Source: Pseudomonas sp. UBA4617
Lineage (GTDB): Bacteria > Pseudomonadota > Gammaproteobacteria > Pseudomonadales > Pseudomonadaceae
DNA length: 64,000 nt
Direction: 5' to 3'
Assembly (NCBI RefSeq): GCF_002386445.1
Contig: NZ_DGIR01000034.1
Coordinates: 115,361 to 179,360, forward strand
The position numbers and the translations under genes were made by a program. Positions 17,967-27,158 of the stretch are shown here, in pieces (position 1 is the stretch's first letter; every line of letters starts with the position of its first letter). The notes beneath the pieces were generated by a model. It was given only the letters and a program-made list of their open reading frames with translations. It ran no database searches and was not told the origin of the DNA.

Positions 17967-19343
17967 TCACAGCCAGTTGAAAAAGGCTGTCAGCAGCGCC
18001 CCGCAAAGCGCCCCGACCAGTAGCATCGGCAGCACAATCAGTTCACGTTTGAGGCTGAAGATACCCAGCTTGCAATTCACATACACGATCAGCACCAGCG
18101 TTGGCAGGGTGTGCAACGCCACGCCCCAGATCGCCCAGTCGACACCGCCAAGCGCCAGCAACAACGGCAACAACCCCCACAGCGAGACCAGGCGGATGAT
18201 GTTGTCGATGGCCTGGTACTTGGTCAGGCCCAGGGCAATCCACACCTGGTGTGCCAAGGTATAGCGCAAGGTGAGGAACGACAGCGAAAGAATCGCCAGC
18301 ATCGGCCCGGCTTCACGGTAGCGGTCGTCGTACAGCCAGCCGATCAGCAGCGGGCTGGCGGTGAGGAACCCACCACAGATGAACAGCACCAGCAGGTCGA
18401 CCAGCAGGCGAAAGCGGTGGTAAAGCGCCTTCAGGCGCTCCTTGTCATCGGCCCTGGCCGCTTCGCTGAAGGCCGGCAGCGCCACCGCCCCGAAAACCTT
18501 CATCAGCGCGGTCTGCACGGCACCCAGGATCAGCACGGCAATCGAATAGACGCCCAGTTGCGCTGTCGTCATGCTGGCACCGAACCAGATGCGGTCACCG
18601 TACATGGCCAGCACGCCGACCATCGACGACAACAGGATCCAGCGGCCAAACACGATCAGTTCTTTCAGCGCATTGCGCTCCCAGTGCAAGCGGTTGTGCG
18701 GCCCCTCGAGCACGGTGTGGCCAAGCAGGGTCCAGGCCAGGGCCGACACCAGGCCGGCGATGACCAGCGCCCAGACCGAGCGGGTCAGGTAGCCCAGCAC
18801 CAGCATCACCACCAGGCCCATCACTTGCGAGGCAAGGTCGACCAGCACCACGCGCTTCTGTTGGAAAGTTCGTACCGCCACATCTATCTTGGTGGACTGG
18901 AACCCCCAGATCACCGCCGACAGCCCGGTGGCTGCCAGTACCCAGGGCAACACGGGTTCGGCATAGGTTGCGTCTGCCGGCCACACGTCAGCCAGCTGGG
19001 CAAACCAGGCGGCCAGGGCCAGCAGCAAGGTCAGGACAAACAGCACGAAGCCGCGGATGATCTGCACCGTCCATGCGGTATCGAGAAAATCCGGGTCGTC
19101 GCCGCGCGGGCTCTGGACGATGTTCTGCCGCAGGCCGACATCGGACAACAGATGCAGCAGTACCGAAACGGTGTTGGCAATCACCATCACCCCGAACATT
19201 TCCGGCACCAGCAAGCGGGCCATGAGCAGATTGCCGCCGAGGCGCATCAGCTGTGACGCCACCTGCGAGACCAGGTTCCACGACCCGGCCCTGAGGGCCC
19301 GCTGGCGCAGGCTCGCGGTGGCTGACACATCAATCGACGGCAT
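17967..19343 (-). CDS. Wzx-type polysaccharide flippase (MOP/MATE-like superfamily)
   Basis: A 458-residue integral membrane protein with about 12-14 hydrophobic helices. The N-terminal AGSWNLVSQVASQLMRLGGNLLMARLLVPEMFGVM is typical of lipopolysaccharide-type flippases, which move lipid-linked repeat units across the inner membrane. It is the first gene of the minus-strand exopolysaccharide operon, divergent from wzy. Confidence 0.92.
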   Translation of the reverse strand: MPSIDVSATASLRQRALRAGSWNLVSQVASQLMRLGGNLLMARLLVPEMFGVMVIANTVSVLLHLLSDVGLRQNIVQSPRGDDPDFLDTAWTVQIIRGFVLFVLTLLLALAAWFAQLADVWPADATYAEPVLPWVLAATGLSAVIWGFQSTKIDVAVRTFQQKRVVLVDLASQVMGLVVMLVLGYLTRSVWALVIAGLVSALAWTLLGHTVLEGPHNRLHWERNALKELIVFGRWILLSSMVGVLAMYGDRIWFGASMTTAQLGVYSIAVLILGAVQTALMKVFGAVALPAFSEAARADDKERLKALYHRFRLLVDLLVLFICGGFLTASPLLIGWLYDDRYREAGPMLAILSLSFLTLRYTLAHQVWIALGLTKYQAIDNIIRLVSLWGLLPLLLALGGVDWAIWGVALHTLPTLVLIVYVNCKLGIFSLKRELIVLPMLLVGALCGALLTAFFNWL

Positions 19344-19436
19344 GACTTCGATCTCTGACTGACTAAAAAGTCACTATAGTTTCAATTAGCCACGACGCTA
19401 GCCGATGTCCCACCGAGGGAAAGGTGCACTTAGCCG
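19344..19436. promoter_or_regulatory. Divergent wzx-wzy promoter region with palindromes
   Basis: This 93-bp spacer separates the starts of two exopolysaccharide operons. TGACTAAAAAGTCA (19360-19373) is a perfect palindrome with an AAAA centre and a candidate operator. ACTATAGT (19373-19380) is also palindromic and reads as a TATAGT -10 element on both strands, so a single symmetric -10 could serve both directions. No good -35 accompanies it either way, so an activator or a stress sigma factor may be needed. Confidence 0.45.
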
Positions 19437-20963
19437 ATGCCTGAACATTTTCGCGCCTTGATCGTCATCCTGTTCCTGGCTAGCGTGGTCTTCCTGCTGG
19501 CCCGGCGGCCTGCTACCGAGCTGATCCCGCCTGGCGACTTCAAGCGCAGGCGCAACCTGTGGTTCCTGCTGACCGTGCTGGCCTTCGTCTCGCACAGTTT
19601 CTGGCTGTACCTGGGTGCAGGCGCGGTGATCCTGTACCTCGCCGGGCGCCGCGAGCACAACCCCATGGCGCTGTTCTACATGTTGCTGTTCGTGATCCCG
19701 CCGGCTTCGCTGCAGGTGCCGGGGTTTGGCCTGGTCAACTACCTGGTCGACCTCAACCATATCCGCTTGCTGACACTGTGCGTGCTGTTGCCGGCTGCGC
19801 TGGCCCTGCGCCGGCAAGGTGACACCCTGCGTTTTGGCCGCACCTGGCCCGACCGGCTGCTGGCAGCCGGGCTGCTGCTGATGAGCGCGCTGTACCTGCG
19901 TGAAACCACCCTGACCGACACCCTGCGCCAGACGCTGTACCTGTTCATCGACGTGCTCCTGCCGTATTACGTGGCCAGCCGTGGCCTGCGCCAGATCAGC
20001 GATTTCAAGGACACCCTGCTGGCCTTCGTGCTCGCGTCGTTCGTGCTGGCCCTGATCGGCGTGGCCGAATACGTGCGCCATTGGCTGTTGTACAGCGCCC
20101 TGATCGATGCCATGGGCGTGCCGTGGAGCATGTCCGGCTACCTGAGCAGGGGCGGTTCGTTGCGCGCCAGCGTCACCACCGGCCAGGCCATCGTCCTGGG
20201 TTATGTGATGAGCGTGGCCATCGGCCTGTTCCTGTTCCTTCAAGGTTACCTGCGCCACCCCTGGCAGCGGCTGATGGGCGTGCTGCTGCTGGCCGCCGGG
20301 CTGTTCGCGCCGCTGTCGCGCGGCCCGTGGATCGGTGCCATGGTCATCGTGGTGGTGTTCATCGCCCTGGGCAGAGGTGCGCTCAGGCGCCTGGTGCTGC
20401 TGGCCGCGGCCGGCATGCTGGCCCTGCCCCTGCTGACTGCCGTGCCGGGTGGCGACAAGGTACTGGACCTTTTGCCGTTCATCGGCAATGTGGACAGGGA
20501 GAACATCACCTATCGCGAGCGGTTGATGGACAACTCATGGATCGTCATCCAGCGCAACCCGCTGTTCGGCTCGTTCGATTTCCGCAACACACCGGAAATG
20601 CAGTCGATGATCCAGGGCGAAGGCATCATCGACATCGTCAACACCTACATCAACCTGGCGTTGCGGGTCGGCCTGGTCGGGCTTGGCCTGTTCGTGGCGT
20701 TCTTCGCTGCCGTGCTGCACGGTATCCGCAAGGCCATGCGCAGTTTCCCCGACAAGGACGACGAGCGCCGCCAGCTCGGCCGCGCATTGCTGGCGACGCT
20801 GGTCGGCATCCTGGTGATCATTTTCACTGTCAGCAGCATCACCTTCATCCCGGTGGTGTACTGGACCATCGCCGGGCTGGGCGTGGCTTATGTCCAGATG
20901 GTGCGCCGGCTTGACGACAGCCAGGTCACCGCGCTGGCCGACGCGGATCTTCAAACCGGGTAA
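19437..20963 (+). CDS. Wzy-type polysaccharide polymerase / O-antigen ligase-family protein
   Basis: A 508-residue membrane protein with about 11-13 hydrophobic segments and a large loop between residues 340 and 400. GLFAPLSRGPWIGAMV is the Wzy_C signature (SRG motif). It would polymerise flipped repeat units in the periplasm. It is divergent from wzx and its stop overlaps the start of the glycosidase gene by one base (TAATG), indicating coupling. Confidence 0.9.
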   Translation: MPEHFRALIVILFLASVVFLLARRPATELIPPGDFKRRRNLWFLLTVLAFVSHSFWLYLGAGAVILYLAGRREHNPMALFYMLLFVIPPASLQVPGFGLVNYLVDLNHIRLLTLCVLLPAALALRRQGDTLRFGRTWPDRLLAAGLLLMSALYLRETTLTDTLRQTLYLFIDVLLPYYVASRGLRQISDFKDTLLAFVLASFVLALIGVAEYVRHWLLYSALIDAMGVPWSMSGYLSRGGSLRASVTTGQAIVLGYVMSVAIGLFLFLQGYLRHPWQRLMGVLLLAAGLFAPLSRGPWIGAMVIVVVFIALGRGALRRLVLLAAAGMLALPLLTAVPGGDKVLDLLPFIGNVDRENITYRERLMDNSWIVIQRNPLFGSFDFRNTPEMQSMIQGEGIIDIVNTYINLALRVGLVGLGLFVAFFAAVLHGIRKAMRSFPDKDDERRQLGRALLATLVGILVIIFTVSSITFIPVVYWTIAGLGVAYVQMVRRLDDSQVTALADADLQTG

Positions 20964-23581
20964 TGCCTATGAACCTGCCCCACCTGCACCGCTCAATCGT
21001 TCAAACCCTGCGGGCCTCGGCCATGGCTGGCCTGGCCTTGCTGCCATGGGCGGGCTGGGCATCGGAATGGCAAGCCAGTGTCGATGAACAGAATGGCCTG
21101 CCCACGGTCACCCACGGCGGTGGGCCGGTGATGAAAGCCAGGTTCGACTTCTGGGCGGCCAACTGGAGCTGGACGGGCTTCGAGACCACGGTCAAGGTCA
21201 ACGGCCCCTACCACTACACCCTTCAGGGTAAGAACAAGGCACTGGATTTCGACCTGACAGCGGATATCCGCAAGCCGCAGGCGCAAACCCTGAGCTGGGT
21301 CTTCGACCTCGACGCCCACAGCCGCCAGGCCGGGGTAATGGGCGGCGGCCTGGTGTTCCAGTTCGACCCGGCGCACATTGCCGGGGACATGGGCGCCCCA
21401 CAGCTGCTGCCCGGCAAGCGTGGCTGGTCATGGGGCAAGCCCGACCAGGGCCGACGCATCGAGATGCGCTTCGATCCGCCGCTGGCCAGGTTGTATTTCG
21501 AACGCGGCAACCCATCCGAGGTGCGTGCGTTCATCTACGACGACCCGATCAATGCCGGTCGGCAGCAGATCAAGGCGGTATTGAACATTACCGGCGACAT
21601 CGACCTGGGGCCAACCCCCAGCGAGCGCTTCGGTCTGGCCGACCCGGCCAGCTGGCCCGATGACCAGCTGGACTGGCGCACCTCGCCGGTAGACCTGTCA
21701 TTTCTCAACGCAGCGGAAAAGCCCGCAGGCAAGCGCGGCTTCGTCAAGGCTGTCGGCGAGCAACTGATGTTCGCCGACAACACCCCGGCGCGCTTCTGGG
21801 GCACCAACCTGTCCGCCTATGCATTGTTCAAGAGCCCGGACGAAGAAATTCGCCTGCAGGCCAGGCGCCTGTCGGCCCTGGGCTTCAACCTGGTGCGCCT
21901 GCACCACCACGACTCGCCGTGGGTCAGCCCGAACGTGTTCGGCGATGGCACCCTGGTGCGCACTACCCGCCAACTCGATGCCGAGTCGCTGCGCAAGCTC
22001 GATGTGTGGATCAAGGCGCTCAAGGACGAAGGCATCTATGTCTGGCTGGACATGCATGTACAGCGGGCGCTTACCGCCAACGACAACATTGACGACTTCG
22101 ATGAAATCGCCAAGGGCCAGGACCGTGTCGACCTGAAGGGTTACGCCTATGTGAACCGCAGCATCCAGCAGGCCATGCAGCGCTTTGCCGAGCAGTACCT
22201 GAGCCACGTCAACCCCTACACCGGCCTGGCCTACAAGGACGAGCCGGCCATTGCGGCGCTGCTGATCACCAACGAGAACGACCTTACCCAGCATTACGGC
22301 AACGCCTTGCTGCCGGACAAGGACGTGCCCCGCCATAGCGCGCGCTACATGGACGCGGCCAGGGCGTTCGCCCGCCAGCATGACTTGCCGGGCGACCTTG
22401 TCTGGCGTGCCTGGGAGCACGGCCCGTCGAAGCTGTTCCTCAATGACCTGGAGCAGCGGTTCAACGTCGAGATGATTGCGCACCTGCGCAACCTCGGCGT
22501 GAAAGTGCCGATCGCCACCACCAGCACCTGGGGCGGCAATGGTCTTAGTGCGCTGCCGGCACTGAGCACAGGCGATGTGATCGATGCCCACAGCTACGGC
22601 GCCAACGGCCAGCTGGAAAAGAACCCGCTGAGCAGCGACGGCATGATCGACTGGCTGGCCGCCGCCCAGGTGGTCGGCAAGCCAATGACCGTCACCGAGT
22701 GGAACGCCGAACCCTTCCCCCTGCCCGACCGCCATTCGCTGCCGCTGTACGTGGCCGCTACTGGCAGCCACCAGGGCTGGGACGCCATGCTGCAGTATGC
22801 CTACAGCCAGCAAGCCTTCAATCCCGGCTGGCGCACGGCGGATAACTGGCACGCCTACAACGACCCGGGCATGCTCGCCACCCTGCCTGCTGCCGCCCTG
22901 CTCTACCGCCGCGCAGACGTGCGCCAGGCCACTACCCGCTACGTATTCGCGCCGACACCCGCCATGCTGTACAACCAGGAGATCACCCCGCGCAATTCGC
23001 CACTGTTGCGCACGGCCATGGAAAAGGGGCAACTGCAGATCGCCCTGCCCCAGACGCCGCAACTGCCCTGGCTGCAACCGGCGGCCATCCCGGCCGATGC
23101 ACAGCTGCTGCAGGACCCGGGGCAAGCCTTGCTAGCGGCCAACGCCAGCGAAGCGGTGACCGACACCGGTGAACTCAGACGCAACTGGCAACAAGGCATC
23201 TACACCATCGACAGCGCGCTGACGCAAGCCGCCACCGGTTGGCTGGGTGGCCGCTCGATCAGCCTTGGCGCTATCCAGATGCAGGCAAGGACACCCTATG
23301 CCAGCGTCGTGGTGCAAAGCCTGGACGGCCAGCCCCTGGGCCAGTCGCGCGAATTGCTGGTGTCGCTGGGCACCCGTGCCGTGCCCAAGGCCGATGCAAA
23401 TACACCGTTCAACGTCGAGCCGCTTGCCGGCACCCTGACCATCAAGGCGCCTGCCGGCCTGAAGCTGTTCGCCCGCGAGGCGCCGGCCCAGCTGAAACCT
23501 TTGCCGGTGGCTTACCAGGATGGGCATTACCGCATCACGCTGGACGGCCAGTACATGTCCAATTGGCTGTTCTTGAAATAG
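20963..23581 (+). CDS. Secreted clan GH-A (cellulase-like) glycoside hydrolase
   Basis: An 872-residue exported protein. A signal peptide ends near WAGWAS. Residues about 40-230 form a beta-rich domain, possibly carbohydrate-binding. A TIM-barrel catalytic domain then runs from TPARFWGTNLSAY, through GFNLVRLHHHD, to the acid/base candidate E438 in ITNENDLT and the nucleophile candidate E579 in VTEWNAE, 141 residues apart as expected for GH5-type enzymes. A further beta domain closes the protein. Being translationally coupled to wzy, it probably trims or releases the polymer in the periplasm. The linkage cleaved is unknown. Confidence 0.85.
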   Translation: MPMNLPHLHRSIVQTLRASAMAGLALLPWAGWASEWQASVDEQNGLPTVTHGGGPVMKARFDFWAANWSWTGFETTVKVNGPYHYTLQGKNKALDFDLTADIRKPQAQTLSWVFDLDAHSRQAGVMGGGLVFQFDPAHIAGDMGAPQLLPGKRGWSWGKPDQGRRIEMRFDPPLARLYFERGNPSEVRAFIYDDPINAGRQQIKAVLNITGDIDLGPTPSERFGLADPASWPDDQLDWRTSPVDLSFLNAAEKPAGKRGFVKAVGEQLMFADNTPARFWGTNLSAYALFKSPDEEIRLQARRLSALGFNLVRLHHHDSPWVSPNVFGDGTLVRTTRQLDAESLRKLDVWIKALKDEGIYVWLDMHVQRALTANDNIDDFDEIAKGQDRVDLKGYAYVNRSIQQAMQRFAEQYLSHVNPYTGLAYKDEPAIAALLITNENDLTQHYGNALLPDKDVPRHSARYMDAARAFARQHDLPGDLVWRAWEHGPSKLFLNDLEQRFNVEMIAHLRNLGVKVPIATTSTWGGNGLSALPALSTGDVIDAHSYGANGQLEKNPLSSDGMIDWLAAAQVVGKPMTVTEWNAEPFPLPDRHSLPLYVAATGSHQGWDAMLQYAYSQQAFNPGWRTADNWHAYNDPGMLATLPAAALLYRRADVRQATTRYVFAPTPAMLYNQEITPRNSPLLRTAMEKGQLQIALPQTPQLPWLQPAAIPADAQLLQDPGQALLAANASEAVTDTGELRRNWQQGIYTIDSALTQAATGWLGGRSISLGAIQMQARTPYASVVVQSLDGQPLGQSRELLVSLGTRAVPKADANTPFNVEPLAGTLTIKAPAGLKLFAREAPAQLKPLPVAYQDGHYRITLDGQYMSNWLFLK

Positions 23582-23689
23582 GGCATATGGCCATCTACCC
23601 TCAAACAGACCTGTAGCTGAAGCGCCCGCCCGGTCTCGACCAGGGATGATTCACTGCGGCTGTACAACAGCAGAGTCCGGGAGGCATGG

Positions 23690-24664
23690 ATGAAGTTTCT
23701 GGTTGTCGGTGGCGCAGGCTACATTGGCTCGCACATGGTCAAGCACCTGCTCGGCACTGGCCATGAGGTGGTGGTCGCCGACCTGGTCGCGCCCGGCCCA
23801 GGCGTGCAGTGGGCGAAGCTGGACATCGCCGACGAGCCCGCGCTGGACGTGCTGTTCGCCGTTTGCCATTTCGATGCGGTGTTCCACTTTGCCTCGTTCA
23901 TCCAGGTGGGCGAATCTGTCAGCGCGCCCGGCAAGTACTACCAGAACAATGTCGCGGCGACCCTTACCCTGCTGCAGGCCATGGTCAACGCCGGTATCCG
24001 CTACCTGGTGTTTTCTTCCAGCGCTGCCGTTTATGGCAACCCGCAGTATGTGCCGATCGACGAAGCGCATGCCAAGGGGCCGATCAACCCGTATGGGCTG
24101 AGCAAGTGGATGGTCGAGCAGATTCTCGAGGACTTCGACCGCGCCTATGGCCTGAAGTCGGTGTGCCTGCGCTATTTCAATGCTGCGGGCGCCGACCCGC
24201 AGGGTGAGCTGGGTGAGCGACATGACCCGGAAACCCACCTGATCCCGCTGATCCTGCAGGCCGCTTCGGGCCGGCGTGACGCAATCACGGTGTATGGCCG
24301 CGACTATGACACCGCAGACGGCACCTGCATACGCGACTACGTGCATGTCAGCGACCTGGCAGCGGCCCATGCGCTGGCGGTGGACTACCTGCTGGCCGGC
24401 GGCGAGCGCACCGCGTTCAACCTGGGCAATGGCCTGGGCTTTTCCGTGCAGCAGGTAATCGATATGGCCCGCGCCGTGACCGCCCGGCCGATACGCAGCC
24501 TCGATGCCCCGCGCCGTGCCGGCGACCCGCCGCGGCTGGTGGCGGATGCCGGCAAGGCCATGCGTGTGCTGGGCTGGCGCCCGGAATTTGCCGAACTGGA
24601 GCAGATCGTGCGGCATGCCTGGCAATGGGAACTGCAGTATCCGTGGCCGGTGCGCCAGCGCTAG
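23690..24664 (+). CDS. galE: UDP-glucose 4-epimerase
   Basis: A 324-residue extended short-chain dehydrogenase that interconverts UDP-glucose and UDP-galactose. The NAD motif GGAGYIG is at residues 7-13, the catalytic serine lies in SSSAAVYG (about 110), and the YxxxK pair is Y135 and K139. GAGG precedes the ATG. It follows the glycosidase by 108 bp with no terminator seen, so it may belong to the same transcript and supply galactose for the polymer. It converges with the kinase gene of the export operon. Confidence 0.94.
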   Translation: MKFLVVGGAGYIGSHMVKHLLGTGHEVVVADLVAPGPGVQWAKLDIADEPALDVLFAVCHFDAVFHFASFIQVGESVSAPGKYYQNNVAATLTLLQAMVNAGIRYLVFSSSAAVYGNPQYVPIDEAHAKGPINPYGLSKWMVEQILEDFDRAYGLKSVCLRYFNAAGADPQGELGERHDPETHLIPLILQAASGRRDAITVYGRDYDTADGTCIRDYVHVSDLAAAHALAVDYLLAGGERTAFNLGNGLGFSVQQVIDMARAVTARPIRSLDAPRRAGDPPRLVADAGKAMRVLGWRPEFAELEQIVRHAWQWELQYPWPVRQR

Positions 24665-24700
24665 GGCGCACCGGCGCAGCCGTGGCCCTGTATTGGGTCG

Positions 24701-24732
24701 CCTGCTGCGCGGGCAAACCCGCTCCCACAGGG
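24701..24732 (+). repeat. P. putida-type REP element
   Basis: The segment contains GCGGGCAAACCCGCTCCCAC, with the core palindrome GCGGG...CCCGC and trailing CTCCCACAGGG that typify the 35-bp REP family of P. putida. It lies between the converging galE and kinase genes, where REPs usually occur. Confidence 0.8.
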
Positions 24733-24759
24733 ATGCGCTGGTTTGCTTGCAGGCAAGGT

Positions 24760-25566
24760 TCAGTAATAAGTTCGCGGTTGCTCATCTGCCTTGTTCAGCA
24801 CCGTGCCGACCAGGTTGACCCTGGCCAGGTGGTGCAGGCAATCCTCGATTTCCTTCTTGTTGTTCATGCCGTTGGCCACCACCAGCAATACACAGTCGAA
24901 CTTGGGTATCACGGTGATTGCATCGTCAGAGCTGAGCAACGGTGGCAAATCGAAAATGCAGATCCGCGATTCATAGCGGTTGCGCAGGTCGCTGATCAGG
25001 TTGCCCACCTTCGGCGAGGACAGCATTTCGGTAGACATCGGCACCGGCACCCGGGTTGGCAGCACCACGAACCGGGGCAAAGTCGGGTTGACCAGGCAGT
25101 CCTGCAACTCGGCCTGGTCGCTGAGGAACTCGTTCAATGACTGCTCCATGGGCAAACCCAGGCTACTGCCGACTTTCGGCCGACGCAGGTCGAAATCCAC
25201 CAGTAACGCGGTCCGGGTAGTGTAGTGGGCGATACTCATGGCCAGGTTGATGGCCAGCACGGTCTTGCCCGCTTCAGGCGTTGGCGACGTGATGGCCAGG
25301 GTCCGCCAGCCGTTTTCTTCCATGGTCCTGAGCACTTGCGTGCGCAGCAGGTCGATCGGCCCGTTCATGTTGGAGTTCTTGTTGTACGCCACGATGCGGT
25401 GGCGCTCCAGATGCTCCGCGCGCAGCGGCACCACCTTGGTGTTGACGTAATCGAACTGGCCAGGCACTTCCGCCAGCGCCGTGCCGGGGGCGGGTGACAA
25501 GGCCTGGGGGGTACCCGGGGTCACCGGGTGAAGATTGTTGCCCACAGCCGGCTTGGTCCTGTCCAT
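24760..25566 (-). CDS. BY-kinase-like ATPase of exopolysaccharide export (CpsD/CapB type)
   Basis: A 268-residue cytoplasmic P-loop ATPase related to bacterial tyrosine kinases. The Walker A is TSPTPEAGKT, with A in place of the more usual E/G before GKT; the Walker A' is ALLVDFDLRRP and Walker B CIFDLPPLL. The C-terminus ends RTYY, much shorter than the tyrosine-rich tail of canonical Wzc. It starts ten bases after the GumC-like partner, with AAGGAAG upstream of the ATG. The kinase domain is thus split from the membrane polymerisation protein, as in Gram-positive Cps and some PEP-CTERM-linked systems. Confidence 0.87.
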   Translation of the reverse strand: MDRTKPAVGNNLHPVTPGTPQALSPAPGTALAEVPGQFDYVNTKVVPLRAEHLERHRIVAYNKNSNMNGPIDLLRTQVLRTMEENGWRTLAITSPTPEAGKTVLAINLAMSIAHYTTRTALLVDFDLRRPKVGSSLGLPMEQSLNEFLSDQAELQDCLVNPTLPRFVVLPTRVPVPMSTEMLSSPKVGNLISDLRNRYESRICIFDLPPLLSSDDAITVIPKFDCVLLVVANGMNNKKEIEDCLHHLARVNLVGTVLNKADEQPRTYY

Positions 25567-25576
25567 CACTGCTTCC

Positions 25577-27139
25577 TTATGCAAACCGAGACATGACTTT
25601 CAACAGCAGCACATCCAGTGGCATGTAGAACACGTGCACCAGCACTATCAGGATAGCTACCAGCACCAACGCCGCCAGCAACAGCCAGTTGCGCCAACGC
25701 CTGCGCCGGGCCACGTCGGCCTTGGTGTCGATATACGGCAGCGCCACCAGCACCCGTCGGCCCAGCAGGTTCTCCAGAGCACCGACGCCGCGAATGCGCT
25801 GGTTGAACATTTCCAGCAACATCACCAGCGCCCCAGCGCCCGCCGGAGCCAGCACCAGGCCCAGCGCGGCGATCTTCTTGCGGTTGGGCTTGACCGGCTT
25901 CTCCGGCAGCAACGGTGGCTCCAGCAGGACAAAGCGCTCGGCCTTGTTTTCCTGCTCGAGGCTTTCGGTAATCTTCGCGCCCATTTCCTTGGCACGGATT
26001 TCTTCATACTTCTTGCGCGCGTTGTCATGGTCACGCATCAGCGTGACCAGGCCCCGCTCGACCTGCGGCGCCTCGAGAATCTCGGCCTCGTAGCCTTCCA
26101 TCTTCCTGGTCAGTTCGCGTTTCTGCTCGGCCAGTGAAGCGATGCGCACCTGTGCCGCGCTGATCCTGGCCCGCACACGGGCAGCGTCGAGGCTGCTGGT
26201 GGAAACCGCCGCCGTGGCATTGCCGCTGGCTTCGAGGGCCTGGATCTTGCGCTTGACCGCCACCACATCGGGGTGAGCTTCCTTGTAGCGGCTCAGCAGC
26301 CGGGCATACTCGGCCTTCAGGCTTGGCAGGTCCTGGGCTTCATCGGCAGCGGCCATCCGCGGGCCATCGACGGCCTTGGTGGCCAGCCCGGCATTGGCCG
26401 CAGACAATTCCAGTTCCAGGTAACGCAACTCTTCCTGGGCGGCCTTGTAGTCACGGTCGACCTCGCGGAATTCCAGTTCCGAGCGCGACAGCATGTTCAT
26501 GCGCAGGGTCTGGTGCTCGGGCAAGGCATTGGCATGGGCCTGCTTGAAGTCCGCCAGCTGGTTCTCCAGGCTGGCCAGCTCGGCCCCCAGCTTGTTCGCT
26601 TCCTGGGTCAGGAATTCGGTGGTTTCGTTGGCGCGCTCGGTGCGCTGCTTGAGGTTCTCGTTGAGGAACAGCGTGACCAGTTCGTCGGCGACTTCCTTGG
26701 CCACTTCCGGCTGGCGGTGCTCGAACGACACATTGAACGCCACGGTCGCTTCACCGCGCCCGCGTACATAGGTGGTGAGGCTCTGGACCACGGTGGCACT
26801 GCGCATCTGCTCGATCCGGTCGCTTTCGCTGAAGCGGTGGTCGGCAAACAGGTTGTACTTGCCGATGATGCGCAACAGGTTCTCGCGGGTCATCACCCGC
26901 TGGCGAATCACCTCGATGCGTTCATCGGCAAAACTGGTGTTGTTGGTCGAGACCAGTTCGGGTGAAATCTGCTGCGACTCCACCAGGATGGTGCCGGTCG
27001 CCTGGTAAATGGGTGGCACCATCACGGCAACTGCGACGGTCGCCGCCAGAATGACTACGATGCTGCCCCCCAATAGCAGGGCCCGGTCCTTGATTATGGC
27101 GATGTAATCTCTGAGGGACAGCTCGTAATCGGACTTCAT
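25577..27139 (-). CDS. GumC/Wzz-type chain-length determinant protein
   Basis: A 520-residue inner-membrane polysaccharide co-polymerase. A first transmembrane segment lies near residues 30-50, followed by VESQQISPELV, a long periplasmic region with extensive coiled coil (about 160-360), the proline-rich PEKPVKPNRKK motif and a second membrane segment. An extra hydrophobic stretch lies near the C-terminus. It has no kinase domain; the ATPase is the next gene. Its role is control of polymer length and coupling to export. Confidence 0.9.
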   Translation of the reverse strand: MKSDYELSLRDYIAIIKDRALLLGGSIVVILAATVAVAVMVPPIYQATGTILVESQQISPELVSTNNTSFADERIEVIRQRVMTRENLLRIIGKYNLFADHRFSESDRIEQMRSATVVQSLTTYVRGRGEATVAFNVSFEHRQPEVAKEVADELVTLFLNENLKQRTERANETTEFLTQEANKLGAELASLENQLADFKQAHANALPEHQTLRMNMLSRSELEFREVDRDYKAAQEELRYLELELSAANAGLATKAVDGPRMAAADEAQDLPSLKAEYARLLSRYKEAHPDVVAVKRKIQALEASGNATAAVSTSSLDAARVRARISAAQVRIASLAEQKRELTRKMEGYEAEILEAPQVERGLVTLMRDHDNARKKYEEIRAKEMGAKITESLEQENKAERFVLLEPPLLPEKPVKPNRKKIAALGLVLAPAGAGALVMLLEMFNQRIRGVGALENLLGRRVLVALPYIDTKADVARRRRWRNWLLLAALVLVAILIVLVHVFYMPLDVLLLKVMSRFA

Positions 27140-27158
27140 GGGGCCACCTGCCTGAAGT

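Noticed and set aside
24701..24732. CRISPR or transposon remnants suggested by repeated palindromes
   Set aside because: The repeats are single or paired intergenic REP-type hairpins without regular spacers, cas genes, transposase genes or target-site duplications.
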